Assembly (NCBI GenBank): GCA_964424105.1 | Contig: CAYRHJ010000001.1 | Span: 118,766 to 182,765, forward strand | Source: CAYRHJ01 sp964424105 | GTDB taxonomy: Bacteria > Planctomycetota > Phycisphaerae > UBA1845 | Reading direction: 5' to 3' | Length of the DNA stretch: 64,000 nt | Shown here: positions 52,904 to 62,700 of the stretch, piece by piece | Numbering within the stretch: the stretch's first letter is position 1 | How the letters are laid out: each line of letters starts with the position of its first letter | The notes under the pieces: generated by a model | What the model was told of the DNA's origin: nothing | What the model saw: the letters and a program-made list of their open reading frames with translations, nothing else | The model's database searches: none | Translations under genes and position numbers: made by a program

Positions 52904-54100
52904 CTAACGCATTCCCGATCCCATCGTCAGGATCGGCAGCAGCAACGCGAACGCAATCACGCCCACCGCCACCGCCATCATAATCAACAACAAAGGTTCC
53001 ACCATCCGCACCGCCGTGTCGATGGTCCGCGCCGTCCGCGCCTCCTGCGTCTCGGCGATCTGCACCAGTACGTGCTCCAGATTGTTACTCTCCTCCGCCA
53101 CCGCGATCATGCTCAGCACGTCCCCCGGAAAAAGCCCGCTCGCCGACAGCGGAGACGACAACGTCTCGCCGCGGCGAACGCTTTCCGCCGCCGTCTCGAT
53201 ATGCTCCGCCAAGATGATGTTGCCAGCCGAGTCTTTCGAAATCTTCAACGACTGTAGAATCGGAACTCCGTTCTGAAGCATCGTCCCCAGAATCCGGCAG
53301 AATCGGCTCACCGCCACCATCGTCGACACCCGCCCCACCACAGGTGCCCGCAATTGAAACAACGCCAGCAATCGCTTCCCTCCCACCGTCTGTTTGAACA
53401 CGTTCACCCCCACCACGATGGCCACAATCACCCCCAATACCAGTCCATAGTAGTCGCGGATGAAATCGCTCAACCCGAACACCAGATGGGTCATGACGTT
53501 GTAGCTTTCCGCACGCAGATGATCGCGCAGTTTCGGAACGACGAACGTCATGATGCCCGTCACCACCGCAATCCCCGCGAACATCAACAGGCAAGGATAG
53601 ATCATCGACCCCAATAGCTTGTTGCGAAGTTCATCCTGCTTTTCCGCGAAGATCGCCAACCGCGCCAAAACGTCTTCCAAAAACCCGCCCCGCTCGCCCG
53701 CCCGTATCATCGCGCAATGAAGGTCCGTGAAAACGCGCGGATGCTTTTCCAACGCATCTGCCAGCGTCGTTCCCCCAGCCACCTCCTCCCGAACCTCCTT
53801 CACAATCTGACATAGCGCCACCGAACCGCCCGTCTGCGTCGCCAAAACGTCCAGCGACTTCAACATCGGCACACCCGCTCGCAAAAGGTCCGATAATTGC
53901 TGGTAAAATGTGGTCAGATATTTCAGCTTGACACGCCGACCACCACCCGCCCGCGACCGGCCGCTGGCTTCTTCAACCTGAACTGGAAAAAGCGATTGTT
54001 CATCCAGAAGGGCCAGCGCCACCTGTCGGTTTTCCGCCGTCAGCGTTCCCGTGACAGCCGACCCGCCGGTCTGAATCGCTTTATACGCGTACGTGGGCAT
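52904..54100 (-). CDS. gspF: Type II secretion inner-membrane platform protein GspF
   Basis: A 398-residue polytopic protein (MPTYAYKAIQTGGSAVTGTL at the start). Two GspF domains are visible, with three transmembrane helices, the last at the C-terminus (VEPLLLIMMAVAVGVIAFAL). It couples the ATPase GspE to pseudopilus assembly. The frame has a TTG two codons upstream, but ATG 54100 gives the family's standard N-terminus. It lies 295 nt after gspE. Confidence 0.95.
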   Translation of the reverse strand: MPTYAYKAIQTGGSAVTGTLTAENRQVALALLDEQSLFPVQVEEASGRSRAGGGRRVKLKYLTTFYQQLSDLLRAGVPMLKSLDVLATQTGGSVALCQIVKEVREEVAGGTTLADALEKHPRVFTDLHCAMIRAGERGGFLEDVLARLAIFAEKQDELRNKLLGSMIYPCLLMFAGIAVVTGIMTFVVPKLRDHLRAESYNVMTHLVFGLSDFIRDYYGLVLGVIVAIVVGVNVFKQTVGGKRLLALFQLRAPVVGRVSTMVAVSRFCRILGTMLQNGVPILQSLKISKDSAGNIILAEHIETAAESVRRGETLSSPLSASGLFPGDVLSMIAVAEESNNLEHVLVQIAETQEARTARTIDTAVRMVEPLLLIMMAVAVGVIAFALLLPILTMGSGMR

Positions 54101-54395
54101 GTTCAACGACCTGCCGTTTGATGGTTTCCAGACGGCCCCAAACCGACTTGGAATGCGATTACCTTAGCAACGACAACGACTTACGTCAATAATCGGTTCA
54201 ATGGCGCAGTTCTTGCGCGTGGTGAACCACGTCATCGGCTTTTACACGCCAATGACGCTCCCCGATGCAACTGTCCACCTCGCCTGATGGTCCAATTGAC
54301 AACGTAAGCCACTGAAAGGTTATCGGCAGGAAAATCAGCCGGACATGCCGGCTCGATGATGACGGGACGTGTCGATTTCTCGCTACAAAATCAGC

Positions 54396-56069
54396 CTATC
54401 CGTCGACCTTGGTCACCCGGGCCACCTCTTCCACCGTGATCTCGCCCCGGCGCACCTTGGTAAAACCATCGCTACGCATGGGTCTTAGCCCATTACGCTG
54501 CGCCGCCGCGACCAATTCAACGACGTTCGCCCGTTTGACGATCAATTCGCGCAACTCGTCGTTGATGGTCATCAATTCGAAGATGCCCAGTCGCCCGCTG
54601 TAACCGCTGTCACGGCATTCGCGGCACCCTCGCCCGCGAAAAAGCTTCTCGCCAGGCTTGTATTCGAAATCCGGCGGGAGCTGGTCCGGATCCGGGTCAT
54701 AGGCTTCCTTGCAATGCGAGCAGATCTTCCGAACCAATCGCTGAGCCAATACGCCGCCGATCGAGCTGCTCACCAAGAACGGTTCAATGCCCATGTCCAG
54801 CAGACGCGTGTTGGCCGTCACCGCGTCATTGGTATGCAACGTACTGAAAACCAGGTGACCGGTCAGCGACGCGTTCACCGCCACCTCCGCCGTCTCGTAG
54901 TCGCGAATTTCGCCCACCAGGATGACGTCCGGGTCATGACGCAAAAATGACCGCAATCCCGACGCGAACGTCAACCCGATCTTGGGATTGATCTTCACCT
55001 GATTGATTCCGTCCAGGTAATATTCCACCGGGTCTTCCACCGTCAGAATCTTGATCTTGTCGCTCTTGATCGTGGACAACGCCGAATACAGCGTCGTCGT
55101 TTTTCCCGAACCCGTAGGCCCCGTCACCAGAACGATGCCATAGGGTTGATCGATCAGCTTCTTGAAACGCACCAATACGTCATCGACCATTCCCAGCTTG
55201 TCCAAACCGATCAACGACGTTTGCTTGTCCAGAATTCGCATGACCACCGCCGCCCCCCAAGCCGACGGAATGATGCTGACGCGAAGATCGATTTCGCGGT
55301 TGTGCGCCCGGATTTTGAATCCACCGTCCTGCGGCAACCGATGCTCCGCGATGTTCAAATTCGACAAAATCTTGATTCGGGAAACGATGGCCGCATGGAA
55401 TCGTCGAATTTCCGGCGGCACGCGCGTGGTGTGCAGTACGCCGTCGATCCGATAGCGAATCCGCAGATCGTTCTCGAACGGTTCAATATGAACGTCGCTG
55501 GCTTTGTCTCGCACCGCCTCCAGCAGGATTTCATTAACCAACTTGACAACGGTGGCCTCCTGGGCCATCTCGATCAGGTCCTTGTCTTCTTCCGAGACGT
55601 CGCCCACCACCTCAACATCGTCGCCCACCATGGCCTGGACCGTTTCACCGCCCACGCCGTAGTGTTCCTTGATGACCCGCTGTACGTCTTCCACATACGC
55701 CAGCAGCGGTTCGACCTTCATGCCCGTCAGCATTCGCAGTTCGTCAAACGCGTACAAATTGAACGGGTCAGCCGTCGCGACTCTAATAGTCCCGTTCTGT
55801 CTCTCCACGGGAAACAACTGATAACGATGGACAACCTTGGATGGGATCAGTTTCAGAAGCTCGGTATCGACCACGATATGCGTCAGGTCGACAACGGGAA
55901 TGGACAATTGCTCGCTGCGGGCTTTCAGAACCTCGCGATCCGTCACGATACCCATCTCGACCAGCATATCCTCCACGCGACGTCCTGAATGCAGGGATTT
56001 TTCGCGTATGGATTCCAACTGCTCGGATGTGATCTTGCCTTGTGTTAGAAGGATGCTACCGATGGGCAC
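54396..56069 (-). CDS. gspE: Type II secretion/type IV pilus assembly ATPase GspE
   Basis: A 557-residue hexameric ATPase. An N-terminal T2SSE_N/MshEN-type domain (MPIGSILLTQGKITSEQLES) is followed by the catalytic half with Walker A GPTGSGKTTTLYS, Asp box and LTVEDPVEYYLDGINQ, Walker B RHDPDVILVGEIRD, and the His box. The tetracysteine zinc finger (CSHC and CRECR) is present. It powers pseudopilus extension through PilMN and GspF. It is the first gene of the minus-strand secretion run and is divergent from the Flp pilin gene. Confidence 0.96.
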   Translation of the reverse strand: MPIGSILLTQGKITSEQLESIREKSLHSGRRVEDMLVEMGIVTDREVLKARSEQLSIPVVDLTHIVVDTELLKLIPSKVVHRYQLFPVERQNGTIRVATADPFNLYAFDELRMLTGMKVEPLLAYVEDVQRVIKEHYGVGGETVQAMVGDDVEVVGDVSEEDKDLIEMAQEATVVKLVNEILLEAVRDKASDVHIEPFENDLRIRYRIDGVLHTTRVPPEIRRFHAAIVSRIKILSNLNIAEHRLPQDGGFKIRAHNREIDLRVSIIPSAWGAAVVMRILDKQTSLIGLDKLGMVDDVLVRFKKLIDQPYGIVLVTGPTGSGKTTTLYSALSTIKSDKIKILTVEDPVEYYLDGINQVKINPKIGLTFASGLRSFLRHDPDVILVGEIRDYETAEVAVNASLTGHLVFSTLHTNDAVTANTRLLDMGIEPFLVSSSIGGVLAQRLVRKICSHCKEAYDPDPDQLPPDFEYKPGEKLFRGRGCRECRDSGYSGRLGIFELMTINDELRELIVKRANVVELVAAAQRNGLRPMRSDGFTKVRRGEITVEEVARVTKVDG

Positions 56070-56584
56070 GGATTCTTATTCCTGGGTTTGACCGACCCCG
56101 AATCGCAAATTCGACGGTGCGATCACTGGGCTTTCTGCCCCATTTATATCTACGCAGAACGGCTGGGGATACGTCCGGAATACGGATTTCCCCCCGTCCA
56201 TCTTTCGCGCGAATCTCCACACTTGTTTTAACCCCCGACAGGCCCCAAGGTTGCCGAAATCTTCACGTCCCCTTCTGATTTCCACTTCGTCGGGAAAATT
56301 GGACCCCTGAAATCTTTTTTGAATCTGATTTGAATCTGACGGGGCCATCGTTCGCATGTTACCGCCCTGTTTCAACGGCCGGCAGGCCATCGATTCCGAC
56401 GGCGCTGGCCCAGACGTCATGATTCGCGGACTCTCCGTCCAACAGGATCGGGCCTTCAATCTCCATGCAATATGTCATCTGAATTTGGGTCCTTGCCCGC
56501 TTTCCACCTCAATCGTAGGTTCATTAACGTCGGCAAGATAGGGGATGTGGTTCACGGATGATCTGCGAGGGGATGGATGCCGAA
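56070..56584. other. Divergent intergenic region between gspE and the Flp pilin gene
   Basis: A 515-nt space that must hold promoters in both directions. I see no convincing -35/-10 pair. A 10-nt direct repeat TTGAATCTGA at 56319-56328 and 56330-56339, with an 11-nt period, could be a regulator site; this is a weak call. Confidence 0.35.
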
Positions 56585-56776
56585 ATGTCTGAACTTAATG
56601 AACGTTTTCGACAATTTGTTCGTGAAGAGGACGGCCCGACGGCCGTGGAATACGCCGCCTTGGTCGGGATCATTGCTGCCGGTGCGATCGTGGCCATGTC
56701 CAACTTCGGTGATCAGGTGGAAGTCATCTACACCGAACTGAAAGGCGCGCTCGACGGAGCTGCTCCGCCGGCGTAA
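56585..56776 (+). CDS. Flp-family type IVb pilin
   Basis: A 63-residue prepilin. The leader MSELNERFRQFVREEDG is followed by PTAVEYAALVGIIAAGAIVA, with the Flp hallmark Glu-Tyr pair (E22, Y23) at +5/+6 after G17. These subunits form thin tight-adherence pili. No tad genes lie nearby. Two upstream ATGs (56558, 56573) are in frame; 56585 has GAGGGG at a usable distance and the most typical leader. It is divergent from gspE, so it may be exported by the neighbouring machinery or by a distant Tad system. Confidence 0.85.
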   Translation: MSELNERFRQFVREEDGPTAVEYAALVGIIAAGAIVAMSNFGDQVEVIYTELKGALDGAAPPA

Positions 56777-57000
56777 TCTCGGGCCAACGTTCTCGCAACT
56801 CCCCATAGGATTCCCGCGTGCGTCCCGCGGTTGCGGCGATGTACGCGTGATTCCATGCGCCAACCGCCCAGTCTGGGTCACTCCATCCGACACCCCGTCC
56901 CCGTGAATGGACGCACCATAGCCATGCCGAGCCGCTTCTTTCCGACCCGCCACCGCTTCTTTCCGACCCACGACCATCAGGGCGGGAGTTCGCGTCTTAA

Positions 57001-57123
57001 CAGAGCCGCGACCCTGGACGCAACCAAGGCGGGAGCGTCCAGTATGGCCAGCGGACGACGAAGTCAACGCCACATCTGCCGCGCCTCTACCTCCAGAAAC
57101 CATCTGTTCAGGGAGCGGTCCCC
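57001..57123. repeat. Family E element, second copy
   Basis: Starts CAGAGCCGCGACCCTGGACG and ends GGGAGCGGTCCCC, like the copy at 44010. The first 60 nt are well conserved between copies (ACCAAGGCGGGAGCGTCCAG, then TATGGC); the later part is much less so. Confidence 0.7.
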
Positions 57124-57240
57124 GATCATCGCCAACGAAGGTCGTGTTTGTGTGCCCGAGCAACTTTCAATGTCGCGAGGGGCCGATCATTTCCAGTGGG
57201 TCCATGACGTTGCAGGCGGGTAGATTCTCGCCCCGCATGG

Positions 57241-57480
57241 GGCGACGGAATGTAGCCACGGGTGGAGCCGCCGCAGGCGGCGAAACCCGTGGGATGGAGA
57301 CTGCGAAAATGGATCAAGCCCCGGCAGGGGCGCGGGAGTGTAGCCACGGGCGCCAGCCCGTGGAATGGATCTCCTCCGCCCCTTGCGGGGCGGTGATTAT
57401 GGGGTGGGCCTGCAACCACGGGTTGCGCTTCGCTTCACCCGTGGCTACCGTCCTGCGCCCCGTTCGGGGCGGCGGAATGC
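57241..57480. repeat. Family F inverted repeats with CCACGGG ends
   Basis: Three local palindromes: GTAGCCACGGGTGG...AAACCCGTGGGA (57252-57293), GTAGCCACGGGCGCCAGCCC followed by GTGGA (57340-57364), and AACCACGGGTTGCG...CACCCGTGGCTAC (57414-57448). GC-rich GCCCCTTGCGGGGC-type stems lie between them. Confidence 0.6.
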
Positions 57481-57485
57481 CCCGC

Positions 57486-58163
57486 CTAAAGTGTCATGCA
57501 CCCTCTCCAATCGCGGTGACGAGCGATGCCTGTCGCCAACTCGCCAAACGTAGCCCGGCGTGCTTCAACTCGCGGCGTCAAACCCAGTTCAATCACGGCC
57601 CGCGAAGTCACCGGGCCTATGCTGGCATAGGGCAACGGCACCACTCCGACGCCCTGAACGGTGGATGGGCTGGTGACGGCGACGACGTCAACGCGTTCAA
57701 TAATCGATCGATCATAATCACGAAGCCTGGTTTCATAATAAACCGGCGAATCGATCACCACCCCAGTCCAAGGTGCCGGCGGACGCGCCCGCGACGATCG
57801 TGGATAACAAATGACGGAATCGTGTGAAGCCCTCGCACGCAGCGCTTCAAACAACCCATTCGCCGTTCCCGTCGGGCTGACCAGATCCACGCGTAATCCC
57901 CGTCTGGTAGCAGCCCTGTCCGATTTTCTCCCAACGACGGCGATTCTTGTTTCGACCGGGAATACGATGGGAAGGGTCTCGATGGCCCATACGCTCGTCA
58001 GCACCAGCCAATCGTCGGGAGTCAATAACGACAGGCGAGATGTGATGTCGGCTACGATATGCCGATGGATCACCGGTTCGACGACGGCGGACAGGCCCAC
58101 GCATCGCAAGGCCCTCGACAACGGTCCGTCAGACGGCTCGTCACGGGTCACCCAGACGGTCAC
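57486..58163 (-). CDS. hemD: Uroporphyrinogen-III synthase
   Basis: A 225-residue HemD-like enzyme that cyclises hydroxymethylbilane to uroporphyrinogen III in haem synthesis. The family diverges strongly in sequence, but typical blocks are present: MTVWVTRDEPSDGPLSRAL at the start, WLVLTSVWAIE, VDVVAVTSPSTVQG, YASIGPVTSRAVIELGLTP and the final TFGELATGIAR. The ATG overlaps the stop of the preceding peptidase gene by four bases, an unusual partner. No hemC or hemA is adjacent. Confidence 0.8.
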   Translation of the reverse strand: MTVWVTRDEPSDGPLSRALRCVGLSAVVEPVIHRHIVADITSRLSLLTPDDWLVLTSVWAIETLPIVFPVETRIAVVGRKSDRAATRRGLRVDLVSPTGTANGLFEALRARASHDSVICYPRSSRARPPAPWTGVVIDSPVYYETRLRDYDRSIIERVDVVAVTSPSTVQGVGVVPLPYASIGPVTSRAVIELGLTPRVEARRATFGELATGIARHRDWRGCMTL

Positions 58164-59251
58164 CCCGCAGGCTCCGCGTCCGCCAACCAGGCGTTCATGA
58201 ACGCGATGGGTTCATCAGCCGCCGCGGCTTGTCCAAAAACTTCCAACGCCGTCCGCCAGTTTTGCCCGGTGGCATCAAAAACCGCCTGAAACACATCCAA
58301 GTCTAGATTGTATCGGTAGTTGGCCAGCATCCAGGCGTTGTTGGTCGGCAGTCGCTCGACCCAATCAAAATTTTCGGGAATGTTCATGAACGGGTGCACG
58401 TCTGCAAAAAAACGATCGCGGCCCTGCTGATACAGCGCTTCGCGTCCGGCGATTTTGGACTGCGGAGTACCCGGGTCAGCGTAATACGTTTCAAGGCTGC
58501 CATACAGATCCAATATGTACGCGGTGAAGCGATCGTAGTCGGCATAGCGTGTGACAGCCTGTTCGGCTAGCTCGGGTTGGTCCGGAAATCGGTCGCGAAA
58601 ATATGCTTGCGCACCCGTGCGCCCGTAGAAAGTGGCCAGGCTTTCGTTGAATGTCGTCGCGTTGAGGCGCCAAACGTTGTCATGAAGCAGTTCGTGAATC
58701 ACGGTATCGACGATGGAGATTTCATCACGCCGCAGCATGGCCGACCGGACGGGATTGGGGATAGCGTTCATGGTGCTGTAGGCGTCAACCTCGTACATGA
58801 ACACATCCAGATTTCTGTCGACCAGTTCCTGAACGTATCGCTCGGCTTGATCGAGGTCGAAATACACCAGATATGGAACAGACCCAATCAACGGAAACGT
58901 CCAGTGCATTGGTTGAAAGCGGTGCTTGGCGGAGGCGGAGATGTTGTAGGCATTGGACGTGGGCCCAGTGTCCACGAACAGCGTGAAGCTTTCGCCCGGG
59001 TCCAGCCCCATCGCTTGTTCCGCGAAGGCGCGTACGTCGATGATCAACTCCAATTTGGAGATTTGTTCCTCGTCCAGCGGCGCTGTCGCGATCGCGCGTT
59101 CCAGGGGAACGCTGTTGAGGATGGCGTCGAGTTGTCCCAGTGCGATGGAAGGTAGATAGAACAAGTCCGGCCCACAACCGCCGGCGGCCAACAACGTTAA
59201 CCCGATCCACCGCACCGGGCTTCGTGATGTGATGACCGACCGAGTCTTCAT
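58160..59251 (-). CDS. Lipoprotein zinc aminopeptidase (DUF2265-type)
   Basis: A 363-residue predicted lipoprotein. From ATG 59251 the signal peptide ends in LLAAGGC, with the lipobox cysteine. The zinc-peptidase signature is VIHELLHDNVW (HExxH), with a downstream glutamate in FNESLATFYG giving a gluzincin-like site. YLPSIALGQLDAILNSVPLE and TLFVDTGPTSNAYNISAS fit the family of predicted aminopeptidases that I know as PF10023. It probably acts at the periplasmic face of a membrane. The frame is open to 59521, but the upstream part has no signal sequence. Confidence 0.82.
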   Translation of the reverse strand: MKTRSVITSRSPVRWIGLTLLAAGGCGPDLFYLPSIALGQLDAILNSVPLERAIATAPLDEEQISKLELIIDVRAFAEQAMGLDPGESFTLFVDTGPTSNAYNISASAKHRFQPMHWTFPLIGSVPYLVYFDLDQAERYVQELVDRNLDVFMYEVDAYSTMNAIPNPVRSAMLRRDEISIVDTVIHELLHDNVWRLNATTFNESLATFYGRTGAQAYFRDRFPDQPELAEQAVTRYADYDRFTAYILDLYGSLETYYADPGTPQSKIAGREALYQQGRDRFFADVHPFMNIPENFDWVERLPTNNAWMLANYRYNLDLDVFQAVFDATGQNWRTALEVFGQAAAADEPIAFMNAWLADAEPAG

Positions 59252-59795
59252 CCCAGCCGCAGGCGTGAAGCAGTGATCGCGCGATGGGCGATTGATCCGC
59301 TCCTTGACGGTGGCAGCTCGCCATGAAAACGCACGTCGGAAACACCGACCCGGAATTCCTATCACCATGAATAGGGGAACCCGCACGTTATCTCCCTTCG
59401 TCCGCCCATCTTGCAACCAATGTGAGTCGTCGACAAGCGTACCCCTGCTCTGCAACATTCTAACGACGCGCCCGGATTTGGCCTGCCGGGATCGAGCAAC
59501 GCCGAGGTTTTGCGGCGACATTTCGATTTTGTAATCGTAAGCTTATGTGTGATAATAGGTTAGAACGCTACCGATTTTCCGCCGTTTTTTGTGGGCCTTT
59601 GTAGACTTCGGACTTTGCGATGTCTACGATCGTGCGTAAGGGCGCAACGCTATGGGGCGGTAGGGGTTGCATACCTGGCTGCGAAGGCAGCATTTTTCAG
59701 ACAAGCAAGTCACGAGTCAATTTGGTAGACGGGGATTTTCCGTACCCCTGTGGTCAGCCTCTGCGCTGACCCGGCGTGCGGACGGAGAGGACGCC
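59252..59795. other. Divergent intergenic region upstream of the FHA gene
   Basis: A 544-nt space between divergent genes. Apart from the possible promoter at 59529-59556, nothing is recognised. The 5' leader of the FHA gene would be about 230 nt. Confidence 0.5.
59529..59556 (+). promoter_or_regulatory. Possible sigma70 promoter for the FHA-coiled-coil gene
   Basis: TTGTAA (59529-59534), 16 nt, then GATAAT (59551-59556) preceded by TG one base upstream (extended -10). It matches consensus at four and five of six bases. Confidence 0.35.
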
Positions 59796-62700
59796 ATGCT
59801 CCAGGCGCACAGTACCTCAGAATTCAGTTCGATCTTGAACCAATCTCCTATCAAGGCGGTCCTGACCGTCATCCGAAAATCGGGTGACGGGAAAGTCATC
59901 GACCTGTCCCGACCGGTCACGCTGTTCGGCTCGCACAAGGACGTGAAGGTTCGACTGAAGCACCATTCGGTCGCGCCGGCCCACTGTGCCATCATCAACA
60001 CCGGCGACCGTCTGATATTGCGGGACCTGGCCAGCCGAGCCGGAACGATGCTCAACGGCGAGGTCACCAACAGCGCCGAATTGAAACATGGCGACATCAT
60101 TCGAATCGATGCGTGGAAGTTCCGCGTGGGAATCAAGAACAGCCACGAAACGTGCAGCGGTAGTTCCATCGCGGCCACGCAGTTTTGTGCAGCCACCGGC
60201 ATCGACATGGAACGAACGGGGTCGGATGAATCCTGGAAAGACCTGCCCGACATCTTCGTGATTGGCCGGCGCGATTCCTGCGAGATCGCGCTGGAGGGAA
60301 ACAGCGTATCCCGGGCCCATGCCCTGGTGGTCACGCTCAACGGTCGACCGGCTGTTTTTGATCTGAAGAGTGCCAACGGCATTCGCGTGAATGGTCGCAC
60401 CACCGCGATGACCTACCTTGCGCCCGGTGATCACATCACTGTGGGCATTTATGAATTGAAGATAAATGACATACGCGCGCCCGGCGGAAGGTTTGACGGC
60501 CAGGAATCGTGCTACACGTTTGAAGCCGGCGGCGAGAACCGCATCCGACTGGCAGAGCCAGGCCGGAGCGGATCCTCCGCGGATTTCATGCGTTTGGCTG
60601 ACCCGTCGCCACCGTTGAACGGGTTCGATCGAATGGGAAATGCGCGTCCGGTGACCGATCGATTCAGCATCGATCCGACGGTCAATGGGGGCATCGCCGG
60701 CGCTCGAAATCCGGAATCGGATCCGCGGGCCGGTCAACTGGACGCGCTCGAGAAGCAGCTTCGCATGCGGGCCAGGCAATTGGATGAGCATCAGCGCGAG
60801 TTGGACGCTCGTGAACTGGAGATGGGCGATCGAGAGCACTTGCTTCAGGCCTCGGCCCGCAAGTTGCTCGATACCCATCACGCCGAAGTGGCGAAAGCGA
60901 GTGAATCCGCCCACAAGACGATTGAAAAGCAGGCGGCGGAGTTGCAAGTCCGTCAAACGGAAATCGGTCGTTTGTCGGCTGAACTGGCCAGGATTCGCGA
61001 TGAGCTGGCCCATGGCGGTCAGGCCCCGGCGCAGACCGATGACCGACTGAACGGTCTGGAACAGCGCGAGCAGCAGTATCGAATTGATCTGACGGAGTTG
61101 ACCGATCGCGCAGCCGCGTTGCAAGCAAGAGAGGGCGAGCTGGCTCGTCGCGAGGTCGAACTCGATGATCTGCGTCGTGCCGATGACGTGCGCCATGCCC
61201 AATTGGAAGCACGCGAGAAGGACCTGTCCGGCCGCGATCGAGAAGCGCAGAAGCGGGCGATTGAACTCGAGCAACGTCAGGCGGAGTTGGACGCAACCGC
61301 GCAGTCGATTGCGGAAGCGTCGGCGGTGTTGGCGAACGAAAGAACCGCATTGGCTCGCCAGACGGACGCACTCGCGGCGCTGCGAGCCGATGTGGAAGAA
61401 TCGCGTCAAGCGCTGGAGGCGCGGGCAACGGATTGCGACGGGCGCGAGCACGCCTTGGCCACTCAGCAGAACAGGATCGAGTCGCGCTCCGCGGAGCTGG
61501 ACGCCCGTCAGGCGAAGCTCGATCAGGATGTGTTGCGGTTGTCGGTTCGGGAGCGTGACGTCAACGAATCGGCCATGGCGCTCGAATCGGAGCGTGCCCA
61601 AATCACGAGTTTGCGATCGGCGTTGGACGCTGAGCGCCATGAAATCGAAAGTCGCGAGCAGACGCTGCGCCTCGAGCGCCGGGACTTCGATACCGCGCGA
61701 AACGAATTGATCCATCAGCGCGAATCAATGGATCAACGCACGATCGAGTTGCGCCGTTCCGAACACGTCGTGAATCAACGTCAAGACGAATTGTGCCGGC
61801 GGGAAGCCGAACTGGCGACGAATCGCAGCGCGCTGGCCGGCGAAAGAGAAAAACTGGAGCAGCGCAAGCTCGAATTGGACGCCGAGCAGGCCAGCCTGGG
61901 ACGAGAACGCAGTTCCTTCGAAGCCCAAACGCAAGAACATCTGCGAAGCGTGGAGGAGCGGTCGGCCCAGTTCGACCGACTTCGTCGCGAGTTGGATGAC
62001 CGAAACGGCATGCTCGACCGCAGGGCCCTGGACCTGGTCGGCGACGAGCGCCGCATTCAGCATGAAAAGGAGGAGATTGCACAGAGCCTTACCTCCCTGG
62101 AGGAACGCCAGCGCATGGTGTTGGAACGCGAAAGCTCCGCTCAGCAACGATCGAGCGAGCTGGACCACGGGCGGTCCGAACTCGATCGGTGCCACACGGA
62201 GTTGACGAGCCGGCAACATGCGTTGGCCGCCCGGGATCTGGCCATCGAGCGCAAAGAAAGTGAATACAGCCAACGCGCCGAGGAATTGGAAAGACGAGAA
62301 AAACGAATCGCCGCGGGCGACCGCAGCGTCCAGCAATTGGGCGAGGACCTGGGACGGCGAGAGAAAGCCATTCGAACCCTGGAACAATCCCTGGCCGAGC
62401 ATGAAGCACAGCTCGAGCATTTGCGACTGACCCTGACGTCACGCGAGCAGGCCGTCGCGCGAAGCGAATCGGAATTGGCCGGGCGCATGACGACCCTCGA
62501 CGACCAGACTCGCGAATGGAAACTCCAGTCGGCCGAAATCGTTTCCCAAAGTCGATCCATCGAGACCGAACGGGAGTCGCTGAGGCAGCAGACTGAGAAC
62601 CTCGAACAGCAGCGCATGGAACTGCACGACGCCCGCGAGGGTCTGATCCGCGAACGCCAAGCCCTGCATCACGAACGAAGCTCGATTGGAAAGCGTTCCA

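Larger units (their letters stand above)
56777..57485. other. Intergenic region with repeat families E and F
   Basis: A 709-nt space between the pilin and hemD. It holds a family E element (57001-57123) and several family F inverted repeats (57241-57480). No gene or RNA was recognised. Confidence 0.65.

Noticed and set aside
59252..59521. N-terminal 90 codons of the peptidase frame
   Set aside because: They precede a complete lipoprotein signal peptide beginning at ATG 59251, so they are probably not translated.
59817..61715. 632-codon minus-strand frame opposite the FHA gene
   Set aside because: Mirror of a strongly biased coiled-coil coding sequence; no start signal or motif.
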